Positions 1 through 6,843 are shown, counted from the first letter of the stretch. The stretch is DNA of 10,410 bases from Deltaproteobacteria bacterium (GCA_016219075.1 JACRCJ010000093.1:1-10410), one strand, 5' to 3'. Notes: a model not told the origin generated them from the letters alone. Program-made: numbers and translations.

Positions 1-75
1 CGGCTCGATGAGATAATGAAGAAGCACGACGAGCAGATGAAGATGTGGAAAGACATGAAACCCGCGACGAAATGA
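1..75 (+). CDS. C-terminal end of an unidentified protein (5' partial)
   Basis: Frame 1 is open from the first base to a TGA at 73-75 and encodes 24 residues, a charged Lys/Asp/Met-rich tail (LDEIMKKHDEQMK...) that looks helical. The start is outside the window and too little is visible to name a family. It reads in the same direction as the ATP synthase genes but is separated from them by a strong intrinsic terminator and a new promoter, so it is probably the last gene of the preceding transcript. Its stop codon lies inside the first copy of the diverged repeat at 71-135. In related bacteria chromosome-partitioning genes often precede b', but nothing in these residues confirms that here. Confidence 0.6.
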   Translation, partial: RLDEIMKKHDEQMKMWKDMKPATK

Positions 76-135
76 ACCCTCCTCAGGCTTAAAAACCCCG
101 GGGTTTTCAGAACGTTAAAAACAAACCTTCACGGA
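71..135. repeat. Palindrome-bearing repeat, copy A
   Basis: This stretch matches 632-697 at roughly 80% identity by eye, with a few small indels. Both share AATGAACCCTCC at the left, the 16-base block CGGGGTTTTCAGAACG (99-114 here) and ACGGA at the right. Copy A contains the perfect 16-bp palindrome AAAACCCCGGGGTTTT at 92-107. The stop codon of the preceding gene lies in its left end. It could be a dispersed intergenic repeat or a local duplication; the indels argue against a conserved coding function. Confidence 0.65.
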
Positions 136-270
136 CCGGGGATAACAAACCGCCCCGCCGCTTTTCTCGGGGTATTCGAAGGAAATATCGTTAGTCAGCC
201 TGCGCGGCAAGCCGCGCTTAATTAAACCCCGACAGGGGATTAAAAACAGGAAGACAATATAGAGAGGTTC
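136..270. other. Structured intergenic stretch with no gene
   Basis: No credible coding frame is seen. Three short hairpins can be drawn: CCCCG/CGGGG at 153-172, GCGCGG/CCGCGC with a CAAG loop at 203-216, and CCCC-GACA-GGGG at 227-238, the last flanked on both sides by ATTAAA. Together with the terminator at 271-306 this could be a small structured RNA or simply the 3' untranslated region of the preceding gene. It does not match any riboswitch or housekeeping RNA consensus that I can recall. Confidence 0.35.
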
Positions 271-306
271 AGAGGGGCCGCAGAGAACGCAGCCCCTCTT
301 TTTTTT
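271..306 (+). terminator. Rho-independent terminator upstream of the ATP synthase operon
   Basis: An 8-bp perfect stem, AGAGGGGC (271-278) with GCCCCTCT (292-299), closes a 13-nt loop and runs directly into an uninterrupted T tract to 306. It should end transcription from the gene finishing at 75 and isolate it from the ATP synthase promoter downstream. Confidence 0.88.
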
Positions 307-453
307 AAAAAGCGCCTCATGGACAGACCTTCTGAAAAACCGGAAAAAATATCGCGCGCCCTGTTCCCTCTTAAAAGCCTTATATTTCAGCCCCCTCAGT
401 TCTCCCCCCTGCCCTTAGGCCCGCCCCGGCCCGTTTTCGTCGCACAAAATAAC

Positions 454-483
454 TTGACAATCGAGTTTGGCATGTGATAGCAA
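454..483 (+). promoter_or_regulatory. Putative sigma70-type promoter for the ATP synthase operon
   Basis: A consensus -35 box TTGACA lies at 454-459. The -10 is weaker: TAGCAA at 478-483 (18-nt spacer, preceded by TG one base upstream as in extended -10 promoters) or GATAGC at 476-481. It sits after the upstream terminator and about 220 nt before the first ATP synthase ATG, leaving a long structured leader. The perfect -35 and the position make it plausible; the -10 assignment is uncertain. Confidence 0.5.
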
Positions 484-554
484 TACTCTGTTTTAGGTAA
501 CGGTAACTCGGCGACAAACCCCCTTATTAAAAAAGAAAAACGATTGAGACCGCG

Positions 555-606
555 CCGGACGCTTTTTGCGTCACGGACGAAAAGGCCGGGGCAGAAGTAC
601 CGGCCT
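555..606 (+). promoter_or_regulatory. Two leader hairpins in the ATP synthase 5' untranslated region
   Basis: The first hairpin pairs CCGGACGC with GCGTC(A)CGG around a TTTTT loop (555-576, one bulged A). The second pairs AGGCCGG (583-589) with CCGGCCT (600-606) around a 10-nt loop. Neither has a following T tract on the + strand, so they are not ordinary terminators. They could shape translation or stability of the operon's mRNA, together with the palindrome at 649-670. Confidence 0.4.
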
Positions 607-631
607 CTTGAGTTTACAACCATTTGATTGG

Positions 632-697
632 AATGAACCCTCCGGGGGCTGAAAACCACGGGGTTTTCAGAACGCCAAAAATAAAATTTTTTACGGA
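632..697. repeat. Palindrome-bearing repeat, copy B, abutting the b'-b start
   Basis: This is the second copy of the element at 71-135 and shares the block CGGGGTTTTCAGAACG at 659-674. Here the inverted repeat is a 9-bp perfect stem, CTGAAAACC (649-657) with GGTTTTCAG (662-670), around the tetraloop ACGG. It ends a few bases before the first ATP synthase ATG at 704, so it would be the last structure in the leader. The weak ribosome-binding sequence GGAAAAAAG (695-703) overlaps its right edge. Confidence 0.65.
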
Positions 698-703
698 AAA
701 AAG

Positions 704-1684
704 ATGATATCTCTTGACCTTACTCTAATATTCCAGATCATAGGTTTCTTTTTCCTCCTTATAGTCCTCAACCGTTTTCTCTACAACCCTGTGCTCCGCA
801 TATTGAAGGAGAGGGATGAGAAGATCGGCGGGGCGATAAAAAAGGCCGCCGAGACCGAAAAAGAGGTCGAAACGGGCCTGCTTTCCTATGAGAAAAGGAT
901 AAAAGAGGCTGCCGTAAAGGGGCACGAGGAGCGTAACAGGATAAGGCAAGAGGGCCTCAACAGGGAAAAAGAGCTTCTTGAGGCCGCGCGCGTCGAGGCC
1001 GCCAAAGATCTCACGTCCATGAGAGGGGAACTTTCAAAGAGTAAGGACTCGGCTCTTGCAAGCCTCAAGGAAGAGTCCAGGACGATCTCGAAGAACATTG
1101 CCGAGAAGATACTTGAAAGGAAGGTCGTCCTCTTCCTCATCGCATTCGGTCTCACGGCGCTCCTGCCCGCGCTCGGGTTCGCCGCCGAAGGCGAACACGC
1201 GGAAGGGCACGGCGGGGTGGGCGGAACATGGAAGATAATAAACTTCGTCATACTCGCCGTCGGTGTCTACCTCGTGTGGACAAAGGCCATCGCCGGGCTT
1301 CTCAACAAGAGGGGGGCCGAGATAAAAAAGGCCATCGATGACGCGAAGGAAGCCAAGGACACAGCCGACAAGAAGGCCGCCGAGTACAAAGAGAAGCTCT
1401 CTCTCCTTGAAAAGCGCATCTCTGAGATACACGCCGGGCTCAAGCTTGAGGGAGAGGCCGAGAAGCAGAGGATCATAGAAGAGGCCGGAAAGGCGTCCGA
1501 GCGGGTGCGGGAACAGGCCCGGGTCGCCGCGGAGCAGGAGTTGAAGAAGGCCAGGATCGAGATAAGGGCGGAGGTCGCCAGACTCGCGGTAGAGATGGCC
1601 GAAGAGATACTTAAAAAAGAACTTAAGCCCGAAGACCAGGAGAGACTGGTCAGGGGATACCTTAACAATCTGAGGCTTAACTGA
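704..1684 (+). CDS. atpF: Fused ATP synthase peripheral-stalk subunit b'-b
   Basis: One 326-residue frame carries two peripheral-stalk subunits in tandem. Residues 1-140 form a full-length b' subunit: a membrane helix at about 7-28, the FLYNPV segment typical of b-type subunits, then a long charged coiled coil. Residues 141-326 form a b subunit: a hydrophobic, signal-peptide-like stretch (VVLFLIAFGLTALLPALGFA, 141-160), a His/Gly/Glu-rich segment, a membrane helix at about 176-198 and a second coiled coil. Two separate genes normally encode these. At the join (about 1118-1127) there is no stop and no in-frame ATG, GTG or TTG, only an SD-like AGGAAGG. In the complex, b and b' hold the F1 head stationary against subunit a. 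The stop overlaps the atpH start by one base. A true fusion or a sequencing error that joined two genes are both possible; the clean frame and complete domains favour a true fusion. Confidence 0.88.
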   Translation: MISLDLTLIFQIIGFFFLLIVLNRFLYNPVLRILKERDEKIGGAIKKAAETEKEVETGLLSYEKRIKEAAVKGHEERNRIRQEGLNREKELLEAARVEAAKDLTSMRGELSKSKDSALASLKEESRTISKNIAEKILERKVVLFLIAFGLTALLPALGFAAEGEHAEGHGGVGGTWKIINFVILAVGVYLVWTKAIAGLLNKRGAEIKKAIDDAKEAKDTADKKAAEYKEKLSLLEKRISEIHAGLKLEGEAEKQRIIEEAGKASERVREQARVAAEQELKKARIEIRAEVARLAVEMAEEILKKELKPEDQERLVRGYLNNLRLN

Positions 1685-2232
1685 TGAAAAGTTCCTCTTT
1701 AGCAAGAAGGTTCGCCAAGGCTTTGATTGAGATCGGCAGGGAAGAGAATACCTACGAGAACTACGGCAAGGAACTGAGGACCGCTCTTGCGGTCTTCAAG
1801 GGCGCCCCGGATCTCTACAAGGTCCTTTTGAACCCCATGTACAAGCTTGAAGTGAGGCGCGGCCTCATGGAGAAGGTCTCCGAGTCCCTGAAGCTCTCGG
1901 CCCATGTCGCCAAGTTCTTCAACATCCTCGTTGAAACGAGGAACATAAAGATGCTCGAAGACATCGTCTCCGCGTACTCAAAGCTCGAAGACGGGATTGC
2001 CGGGAGGATCAAGGCAACGGTTGAGTCCCCCGCCCCGCTTGCCCCCGGGCTCCTCGATGAGATAAAAAAGAACATCGGAAGATCTTCGGGCAAGGAGGTC
2101 CTGATAACGAACAAGACCAACCCGGAGCTATTAGGCGGGCTTGTCATAAGGATCGAAAACACAATACTCGACGGGAGTCTCAAGACTCAGCTGGCGATGA
2201 TGAAAGAAAAAATACTCGAAGGGGTGGTTTAA
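1684..2232 (+). CDS. atpH: F1 ATP synthase subunit delta
   Basis: The 182-residue product has the length and pattern of the delta/OSCP family, which caps the F1 head and joins it to the b-type stalk in the cytoplasm. The N-terminal helical domain begins SSLARRFAKALIEIG, the usual opening that docks on alpha. The C-terminal signature is near residues 150-167 (LGGLVIRIENTILDGSLK), with Glu where many homologues have Gly. The start ATG shares one base with the upstream b'-b stop (TGATG), and only one base separates the stop from atpA, so translation is probably coupled across all three genes. Product identity is secure from sequence and context. Confidence 0.96.
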   Translation: MKSSSLARRFAKALIEIGREENTYENYGKELRTALAVFKGAPDLYKVLLNPMYKLEVRRGLMEKVSESLKLSAHVAKFFNILVETRNIKMLEDIVSAYSKLEDGIAGRIKATVESPAPLAPGLLDEIKKNIGRSSGKEVLITNKTNPELLGGLVIRIENTILDGSLKTQLAMMKEKILEGVV

Positions 2233-2233
2233 A

Positions 2234-3742
2234 ATGATAAAGGTGGAAGAGATAAGCCAGCTCATTAAGACTCAGATAAAGGGCTTTGAAAAAGAGATAG
2301 ACGTCCAGGAAGTCGGCACCGTCATCTCCGTCGGCGACGGTATCGCCAGGATATACGGGCTTGAAAAGGCGATGGCCGGAGAGCTCCTTGAGTTCCCCGG
2401 CGGGCTCTTCGGGATGGTCCTTAACCTCGAAGAGGACAACGTCGGAGCCGCCGTCCTCGGGCCCGACAACACGATAAAAGAAGGCTCCACGGTCAAAAGG
2501 ACCGGCAAGATCGTCGAGGTCCCGGTCGGAGAGGGTCTGATGGGCAGGGTCGTAAACGCCATCGGCCAGCCCATAGACGACAAGGGCCCGATCGAGTCCA
2601 AAGAGATGAGGAGGGTCGAGATAAAGGCCCCCGGGATCGTCGCCAGAAAGTCCGTCAAGGAACCCCTCCAGACCGGAATAAAGGCCATCGACGGCATGAT
2701 CCCCATCGGAAGGGGCCAGAGAGAGCTCATCATCGGCGACCGTCAGACCGGAAAGACAGCGGTCGCCATCGACACCATCATCAACCAGAAGGGCCTGAAC
2801 GTCTTCTGCATATATGTAGCCATAGGCCAGAAGCAGTCCACGGTCGCCCAGATAGTCGAGAAGCTCCGCCAGTTCGGCGCGATGGACTACACCGTGGTCG
2901 TCGCGGCCACGGCAAGCTCGCCCGCGCCGTTGCAGTTCCTCGCCCCCTACACGGGTTGCACAATAGGCGAGTACTTCAGGGACAACGGGATGCACGCCCT
3001 TATAATCTATGACGACCTTTCAAAGCACGCCGTCGCGTACAGGCAGCTTTCGCTCCTCTTAAGAAGGCCTCCGGGCCGCGAGGCGTATCCCGGAGACGTC
3101 TTCTATCTCCACTCAAGGCTTTTAGAGAGGGCCGCCAAACTCTCGGACGCGCTCGGCGGGGGGTCGCTTACGGCTCTCCCCATAATCGAAACGCAGGCCA
3201 GCGACGTCTCGGCCTATGTCCCTACGAACGTCATCTCCATCACCGACGGACAGATATTCCTTGAGACCGACCTCTTCTACTCGGGCGTAAGGCCCGCCAT
3301 CAACGTCGGTCTTTCGGTCTCCAGGGTCGGCGGCAGCGCCCAGGTAAAGGCGATGAAGTCGGTAGCCGGCACCCTGAGGCTCGAGCTCGCGCAGTACAGG
3401 GAACTCGCCGCGTTCGCCCAGTTCGGCAGCGACCTCGACCCTGCCACGCAGAAGCAGCTCAACAGGGGGCAGCGGCTCGTTGAGATACTCAAACAGGGGC
3501 AGTACAAGCCCCTTGCGGTCGAAAAGCAGGTCCTTATAATCTACGCCGCCACGAACGGCTATGTCGACACCTACCCGGTGGCCGTGCTTAAGAAGTACGA
3601 GGAAGAGCTCTACAGCTTCTTCGACTCAAGGCACCCGGAGATCGTAAACGAGATAAGGACCAAGAAGGCCATCGACCCGGAGCTCAAGGGCAAGCTCAAC
3701 AAGGCGCTTGACGAACTCAAGGGTCTTTTCGTGGCCGAATAG
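2234..3742 (+). CDS. atpA: F1 ATP synthase subunit alpha
   Basis: The 502-residue product is a full-length alpha subunit, the regulatory nucleotide-binding partner of beta in the cytoplasmic alpha3beta3 ring. The beta-barrel domain occupies about 1-95. The P-loop GDRQTGKT is at 168-175, the Walker B strand LIIYDD at 256-261, and the family signature PAINVGLSVSRVGG at 354-367. Arg364 corresponds to the arginine finger that completes the catalytic site on beta. A helical C-terminal domain follows. No key residue is missing. The ATG is one base after the atpH stop and is preceded by a G-rich ribosome-binding sequence (GGGGTGG, about 2220-2226). Confidence 0.98.
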   Translation: MIKVEEISQLIKTQIKGFEKEIDVQEVGTVISVGDGIARIYGLEKAMAGELLEFPGGLFGMVLNLEEDNVGAAVLGPDNTIKEGSTVKRTGKIVEVPVGEGLMGRVVNAIGQPIDDKGPIESKEMRRVEIKAPGIVARKSVKEPLQTGIKAIDGMIPIGRGQRELIIGDRQTGKTAVAIDTIINQKGLNVFCIYVAIGQKQSTVAQIVEKLRQFGAMDYTVVVAATASSPAPLQFLAPYTGCTIGEYFRDNGMHALIIYDDLSKHAVAYRQLSLLLRRPPGREAYPGDVFYLHSRLLERAAKLSDALGGGSLTALPIIETQASDVSAYVPTNVISITDGQIFLETDLFYSGVRPAINVGLSVSRVGGSAQVKAMKSVAGTLRLELAQYRELAAFAQFGSDLDPATQKQLNRGQRLVEILKQGQYKPLAVEKQVLIIYAATNGYVDTYPVAVLKKYEEELYSFFDSRHPEIVNEIRTKKAIDPELKGKLNKALDELKGLFVAE

Positions 3743-3881
3743 GACCGCGGCGGGCTTTTTTGCCCCGCTCTGCTCTTAAACAGACATCCACAGGCCGCTT
3801 TTTTACCTCCGGGCTCACCCGGCCGTATAAAGGTCTTTCACCGCACCACTATAAATACGCGAAAGCGTGTAGAGACAACCT
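3743..3881 (+). promoter_or_regulatory. Hairpin-rich gap between atpA and atpG
   Basis: This 139-bp non-coding gap is long for an operon otherwise joined by overlaps. It holds a GC-rich imperfect hairpin enclosing TTTTTT near 3752-3771, a perfect CCGGG-CTCA-CCCGG hairpin at 3809-3822, and a GNRA-type hairpin ACGC-GAAA-GCGT at 3857-3868 just before the atpG start. TATAAAT at 3850-3856 resembles a -10 box, but no convincing -35 lies at the right distance. It may tune expression of atpG relative to atpA; no stop to transcription is evident because no hairpin is followed by a T tract. Confidence 0.35.
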
Positions 3882-4751
3882 ATGCCAAGTCTTAAAGACA
3901 TAAAACGGAGAATAAAATCCGTCAAGAACACCCAGCAGATCACCAAGGCGATGAAGATGGTCTCCGCGGCGAAGCTCAAAAGGGCGCAGGACGAGATAGT
4001 GGCGGCCCGCCCCTACGCCGAGAAGATGCTCGGACTCATAGCCTCTCTCGCCTCCAAGACCTCGCCGGACAGCCACCCGCTTCTGGCGAGCACCGGGGGC
4101 AATAAGGTCGCCGTCCTCCTTTACACCTCCGACAGGGGCCTTTGCGGCGGCTTCAACACGCAGCTCTTGAGGATAACCGAGAGGTTTTTAAGGGAGCACA
4201 GCGGCTCGGAGCTGAGCCTTTATCTCATCGGCAAACGCGGCACCGAGTACTTCAAAAGGCGCGGCATCAAAACCTTGAAGGCCCGCGCAATCGGCAGCGG
4301 CAGGCCGAACTACTCCTCTGCCGTTGAAATAGCCAACGACGTCATCTCGGCCTACCTGAAGGGCGAGCTTGACGAGGTCCATATCATATACAGCCGGTTC
4401 CAGTCGGCCCTCACCCAGATACCGGTAAGCCAGAGGCTTCTGCCCATTTCAACGCCCAAGGCCGCGGAGACGAAGGAAGAGGCGGACCAGGGGGAGTTCC
4501 TCTTTGAGCCCACCGAGGGCGCGGTGCTCGCAAGCCTTCTTCCGAAGTACGTGGAGGTCCAGGCCTTCAGGGCTCTTCTTGAGACCTCCGCCAGCGAACA
4601 CGGCGCCAGGATGACCGCCATGGATTCGGCCTCCAAGAACGCCGCCGAGATGATAGGCGCTTTGACCTTGAAGTACAACAGGCTCCGCCAGGCCGCCATC
4701 ACCAAGGAGCTGATGGAGATCATCGGAGGAGCCGAGGCCCTCAAGGGATAG
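3882..4751 (+). CDS. atpG: F1 ATP synthase subunit gamma (central stalk)
   Basis: The 289-residue product is the rotating shaft that couples the c-ring to alpha3beta3. The N-terminal helix (MPSLKDIKRRIKSVKNTQQI and TKAMKMVSAAKLKRAQ, about 1-37) and the C-terminal helix with NRLRQAAITKELMEIIGGA (about 266-284) are the conserved coiled coil inserted into the F1 ring. The central Rossmann-like domain has the usual SDRGLCGGFN motif (about 79-88). Length is normal for bacteria. The start is fixed by the N-terminal motif although the ribosome-binding sequence is poor (GAGA about 6 nt upstream), which together with the 5' hairpin may keep translation low. Confidence 0.98.
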   Translation: MPSLKDIKRRIKSVKNTQQITKAMKMVSAAKLKRAQDEIVAARPYAEKMLGLIASLASKTSPDSHPLLASTGGNKVAVLLYTSDRGLCGGFNTQLLRITERFLREHSGSELSLYLIGKRGTEYFKRRGIKTLKARAIGSGRPNYSSAVEIANDVISAYLKGELDEVHIIYSRFQSALTQIPVSQRLLPISTPKAAETKEEADQGEFLFEPTEGAVLASLLPKYVEVQAFRALLETSASEHGARMTAMDSASKNAAEMIGALTLKYNRLRQAAITKELMEIIGGAEALKG

Positions 4752-4886
4752 GTTCCAGAAGGTTTTTACCTTTGCCCGCCTGGGTCCGGGCGGGTTTACG
4801 TATATCAGCACCCGTCCGGCATTTTGCCTTGAGGCGGTACGGCACGACTAACCGAGAATAAGCATTCATTAAGGAGGCTTCCTAAA
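4752..4886 (+). promoter_or_regulatory. Gap between atpG and atpD with hairpin and strong ribosome-binding site
   Basis: A hairpin of CCCGCC (4775-4780) with GGCGGG (4789-4794) is followed by only TTTA, so it is at most a weak attenuator. The right end carries a perfect Shine-Dalgarno AAGGAGG at 4871-4877, nine bases before the atpD ATG; this is the strongest ribosome-binding site in the operon. A small AGGA/TCCT pairing could partly mask it. The arrangement fits the need for three beta per one gamma, which is an inference. No gene is seen in the gap. Confidence 0.45.
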
Positions 4887-6308
4887 ATGTCTACTAACAA
4901 CATAGGGAAAATCACGCAGGTCATCGGGCCTGTTCTGGACATCGAATTCCCTCCGGGGCAACTTCCGGCGCTCTTTAACGCCGTAAAGGTCACAAACCCC
5001 TCGATCAGCTCCGAGAAGTGGAACCTGGTCACGGAAGTGGCCCAGCACCTCGGTGAAAACACCGTGCGCTGCATAGCCATGGACGCAACCGAAGGCCTGG
5101 TGAGGGGCACGGAAGCGATGGACACCGGCGCCGGGATCACGGTCCCGGTCGGCAAAGAGGTCCTCGGCAGGATATTAAACGTCATCGGCGCGCCCGTTGA
5201 CGAGATGGGTCCGGTAAAGACCGCAAAATCGTATGTCATCCACCGCGAGGCCCCGACATTCAGCGAGCAGTCCACGAAGATGGAAGTCTTCGAGACGGGC
5301 ATCAAGGTCGTCGACCTCCTGACGCCATACCTTAAAGGCGGCAAGATCGGGCTTTTCGGCGGCGCCGGAGTCGGCAAGACCGTCCTTATCATGGAGCTTA
5401 TCAATAATGTCGCCATGCAGCACGGCGGTTTCTCCGTCTTCGGCGGGGTCGGCGAGAGGACAAGGGAAGGAAACGACCTCTGGGAAGAGATGAAGGAGTC
5501 CGGCGTTATCAACAAGACCGCCCTTGTCTACGGCCAGATGAACGAACCTCCGGGAGCCAGGGCCAGGGTCGCCCTCACAGCCCTTACGATGGCCGAGTAC
5601 TTCAGGGACGAGGAGAACCAGGACGTCCTTCTCTTCATCGACAACATATTCAGGTTCGTGCAGGCCAACTCCGAGGTCTCGGCGCTTCTTGGCCGTATCC
5701 CCTCGGCCGTCGGATACCAGCCCACGCTCGGCACAGACGTCGGAGGCCTTCAGGAGAGGATCACATCGACCAACAAGGGCTCGATCACCTCGGTCCAGGC
5801 CATCTACGTCCCCGCGGACGATTTGACCGACCCGGCCCCGGCCACAACATTCGCGCATCTTGACGCCACGACGGTCCTTTCAAGGCAGATAGCCGAGCTC
5901 GGCATCTACCCCGCGGTCGACCCGCTCGACTCCACCTCGCGAATCCTCGATGCACAGATCGTCGGCGACGAGCACTACGGGGTCGCCAGACAGGTCCAGC
6001 AGATACTCCAGAAGTACAAGGACCTCCAGGACATCATCGCCATCCTCGGCATGGACGAGCTCTCCGAGGACGACAAGCTCGTCGTCTCCAGGGCCAGAAA
6101 GATCCAGAAGTTCCTTTCGCAGCCGTTCTTCGTCGCCGAACAGTTCACCGGTTCGCCCGGCAAGTACGTAAGCATCAAGGACACCATAAAGGGCTTCCGG
6201 TCGATCGCCTCAGGCGAGTACGACGATGTCCCCGAGCAGGCGTTCTACATGGTCGGCACGATCGAAGAGGCCCTTGAAAAGGCCGAAAAGATCAAAGCGT
6301 CCCTTTAA
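4887..6308 (+). CDS. atpD: F1 ATP synthase subunit beta (catalytic)
   Basis: The 473-residue product is the catalytic subunit that makes or hydrolyses ATP in the cytoplasmic F1 head. All active-site elements are visible: P-loop GGAGVGKT at 158-165, catalytic glutamate E190 in GERTREGND (189-197), Walker B VLLFIDNIFRF at 247-257 with D252, and signature PAVDPLDSTS at 342-351. The DELSEDD loop at 390-396 is the torque-transmitting DELSEED segment. The N-terminal barrel opens with GKITQVIGPVLDIEF. Length is typical. A perfect AAGGAGG nine bases upstream supports the start. atpC follows after a 25-base gap. Confidence 0.98.
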   Translation: MSTNNIGKITQVIGPVLDIEFPPGQLPALFNAVKVTNPSISSEKWNLVTEVAQHLGENTVRCIAMDATEGLVRGTEAMDTGAGITVPVGKEVLGRILNVIGAPVDEMGPVKTAKSYVIHREAPTFSEQSTKMEVFETGIKVVDLLTPYLKGGKIGLFGGAGVGKTVLIMELINNVAMQHGGFSVFGGVGERTREGNDLWEEMKESGVINKTALVYGQMNEPPGARARVALTALTMAEYFRDEENQDVLLFIDNIFRFVQANSEVSALLGRIPSAVGYQPTLGTDVGGLQERITSTNKGSITSVQAIYVPADDLTDPAPATTFAHLDATTVLSRQIAELGIYPAVDPLDSTSRILDAQIVGDEHYGVARQVQQILQKYKDLQDIIAILGMDELSEDDKLVVSRARKIQKFLSQPFFVAEQFTGSPGKYVSIKDTIKGFRSIASGEYDDVPEQAFYMVGTIEEALEKAEKIKASL

Positions 6309-6333
6309 TCACTGATAAGGATATACCTTTAAA

Positions 6334-6747
6334 ATGGCTGACAATTTTCTGCTTGAGATAGTGACGCCCTACAGAAAGCTCCTCTCCAAAGAGGTCGAAG
6401 AGCTTACGGCCCCCGGGGCCGAAGGCGAGTTCGGGGTTCTCTCCGGCCACACCCCTTTCCTTACGGTCCTCAAACCGGGCGAGCTCTCCTTCAAGAAAGG
6501 GAGCGAACTCGGTCACATCGCCGTATCCAGGGGCTATGCCGAGGTGCTGCCGGACAAGACCACTATACTTGTCGATTCGGCCGAGTTCGCGGAGGAGATA
6601 GACCTTGAAGCCTCAAAAGAGCTCCTTTCGAAGTCGGAAGAGGCCCTCAAAAGGCTTAACCAGGACGACCCGGAATACTCCTCCACGGCAGCCTCGTATG
6701 ACATGGCCGAGGCGCGCCTCAGGGTAAAAGAGAAGCAGAGGGGCTAA
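6334..6747 (+). CDS. atpC: F1 ATP synthase subunit epsilon
   Basis: The 137-residue product matches the epsilon subunit, which binds gamma and the c-ring at the foot of the central stalk and can inhibit ATP hydrolysis. Residues 1-85 form the beta-sandwich domain, with the usual early pattern LLEIVTPYRKLLSKEVEEL and the GEFGVLSGHTPFLT segment. Residues about 87-137 form the two-helix C-terminal domain, here of full length, so the inhibitory helix is present. AAGGA at 6317-6321 is a modest ribosome-binding site 12 bases upstream. It is the last gene of the operon: a strong terminator follows within 100 bases. Confidence 0.96.
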   Translation: MADNFLLEIVTPYRKLLSKEVEELTAPGAEGEFGVLSGHTPFLTVLKPGELSFKKGSELGHIAVSRGYAEVLPDKTTILVDSAEFAEEIDLEASKELLSKSEEALKRLNQDDPEYSSTAASYDMAEARLRVKEKQRG

Positions 6748-6810
6748 GCGGGGCGCGGGGCTGCTGGGCGCCGGACGACAGGACATCGAGAGACTTGATA
6801 CCGCATAAAT

Positions 6811-6843
6811 AAAAAGCGGGGTCTAAAAGACCCCGCTTTTTTT
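6811..6843. terminator. Bidirectional terminator after atpC
   Basis: GCGGGGTC (6816-6823) pairs perfectly with GACCCCGC (6829-6836) around TAAAA, extended by AAAAA on the left and TTTTTTT on the right. It works on the + strand as the end of the ATP synthase operon, and the A tract makes it competent on the - strand too. It closely resembles the terminator at 7094-7126 in stem sequence and flank (TTTTTTTATTCC follows both). Confidence 0.93.

Noticed and set aside
136..270. CsrB-like or riboswitch RNA (several GGA motifs and hairpins)
   Set aside because: GGA motifs are not displayed in the hairpin loops and no known riboswitch consensus could be matched by eye.
319..477. 52-codon proline-rich + strand frame beginning MDRPSEKPEK
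   Set aside because: It lacks a ribosome-binding site, follows a terminator directly and runs through the probable -35 box; composition looks like chance.
468..482. Sigma54-like promoter (TGGCATG...GCA)
   Set aside because: The spacing between the GG and GC elements is one base short of the strict sigma54 requirement and TTGC is not matched; the TTGACA-based reading is better.
396..659. 87-residue open frame on the - strand upstream of the ATP synthase genes
   Set aside because: It runs antisense through the promoter, leader hairpins and repeat copy B, has no ribosome-binding site and no recognisable protein pattern.
1034..1705. 223-residue - strand frame opposite the b'-b gene, and similar long antisense frames opposite atpA and atpD
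   Set aside because: These are shadows caused by high GC and biased codons of well-supported genes; their translations show no domain pattern.
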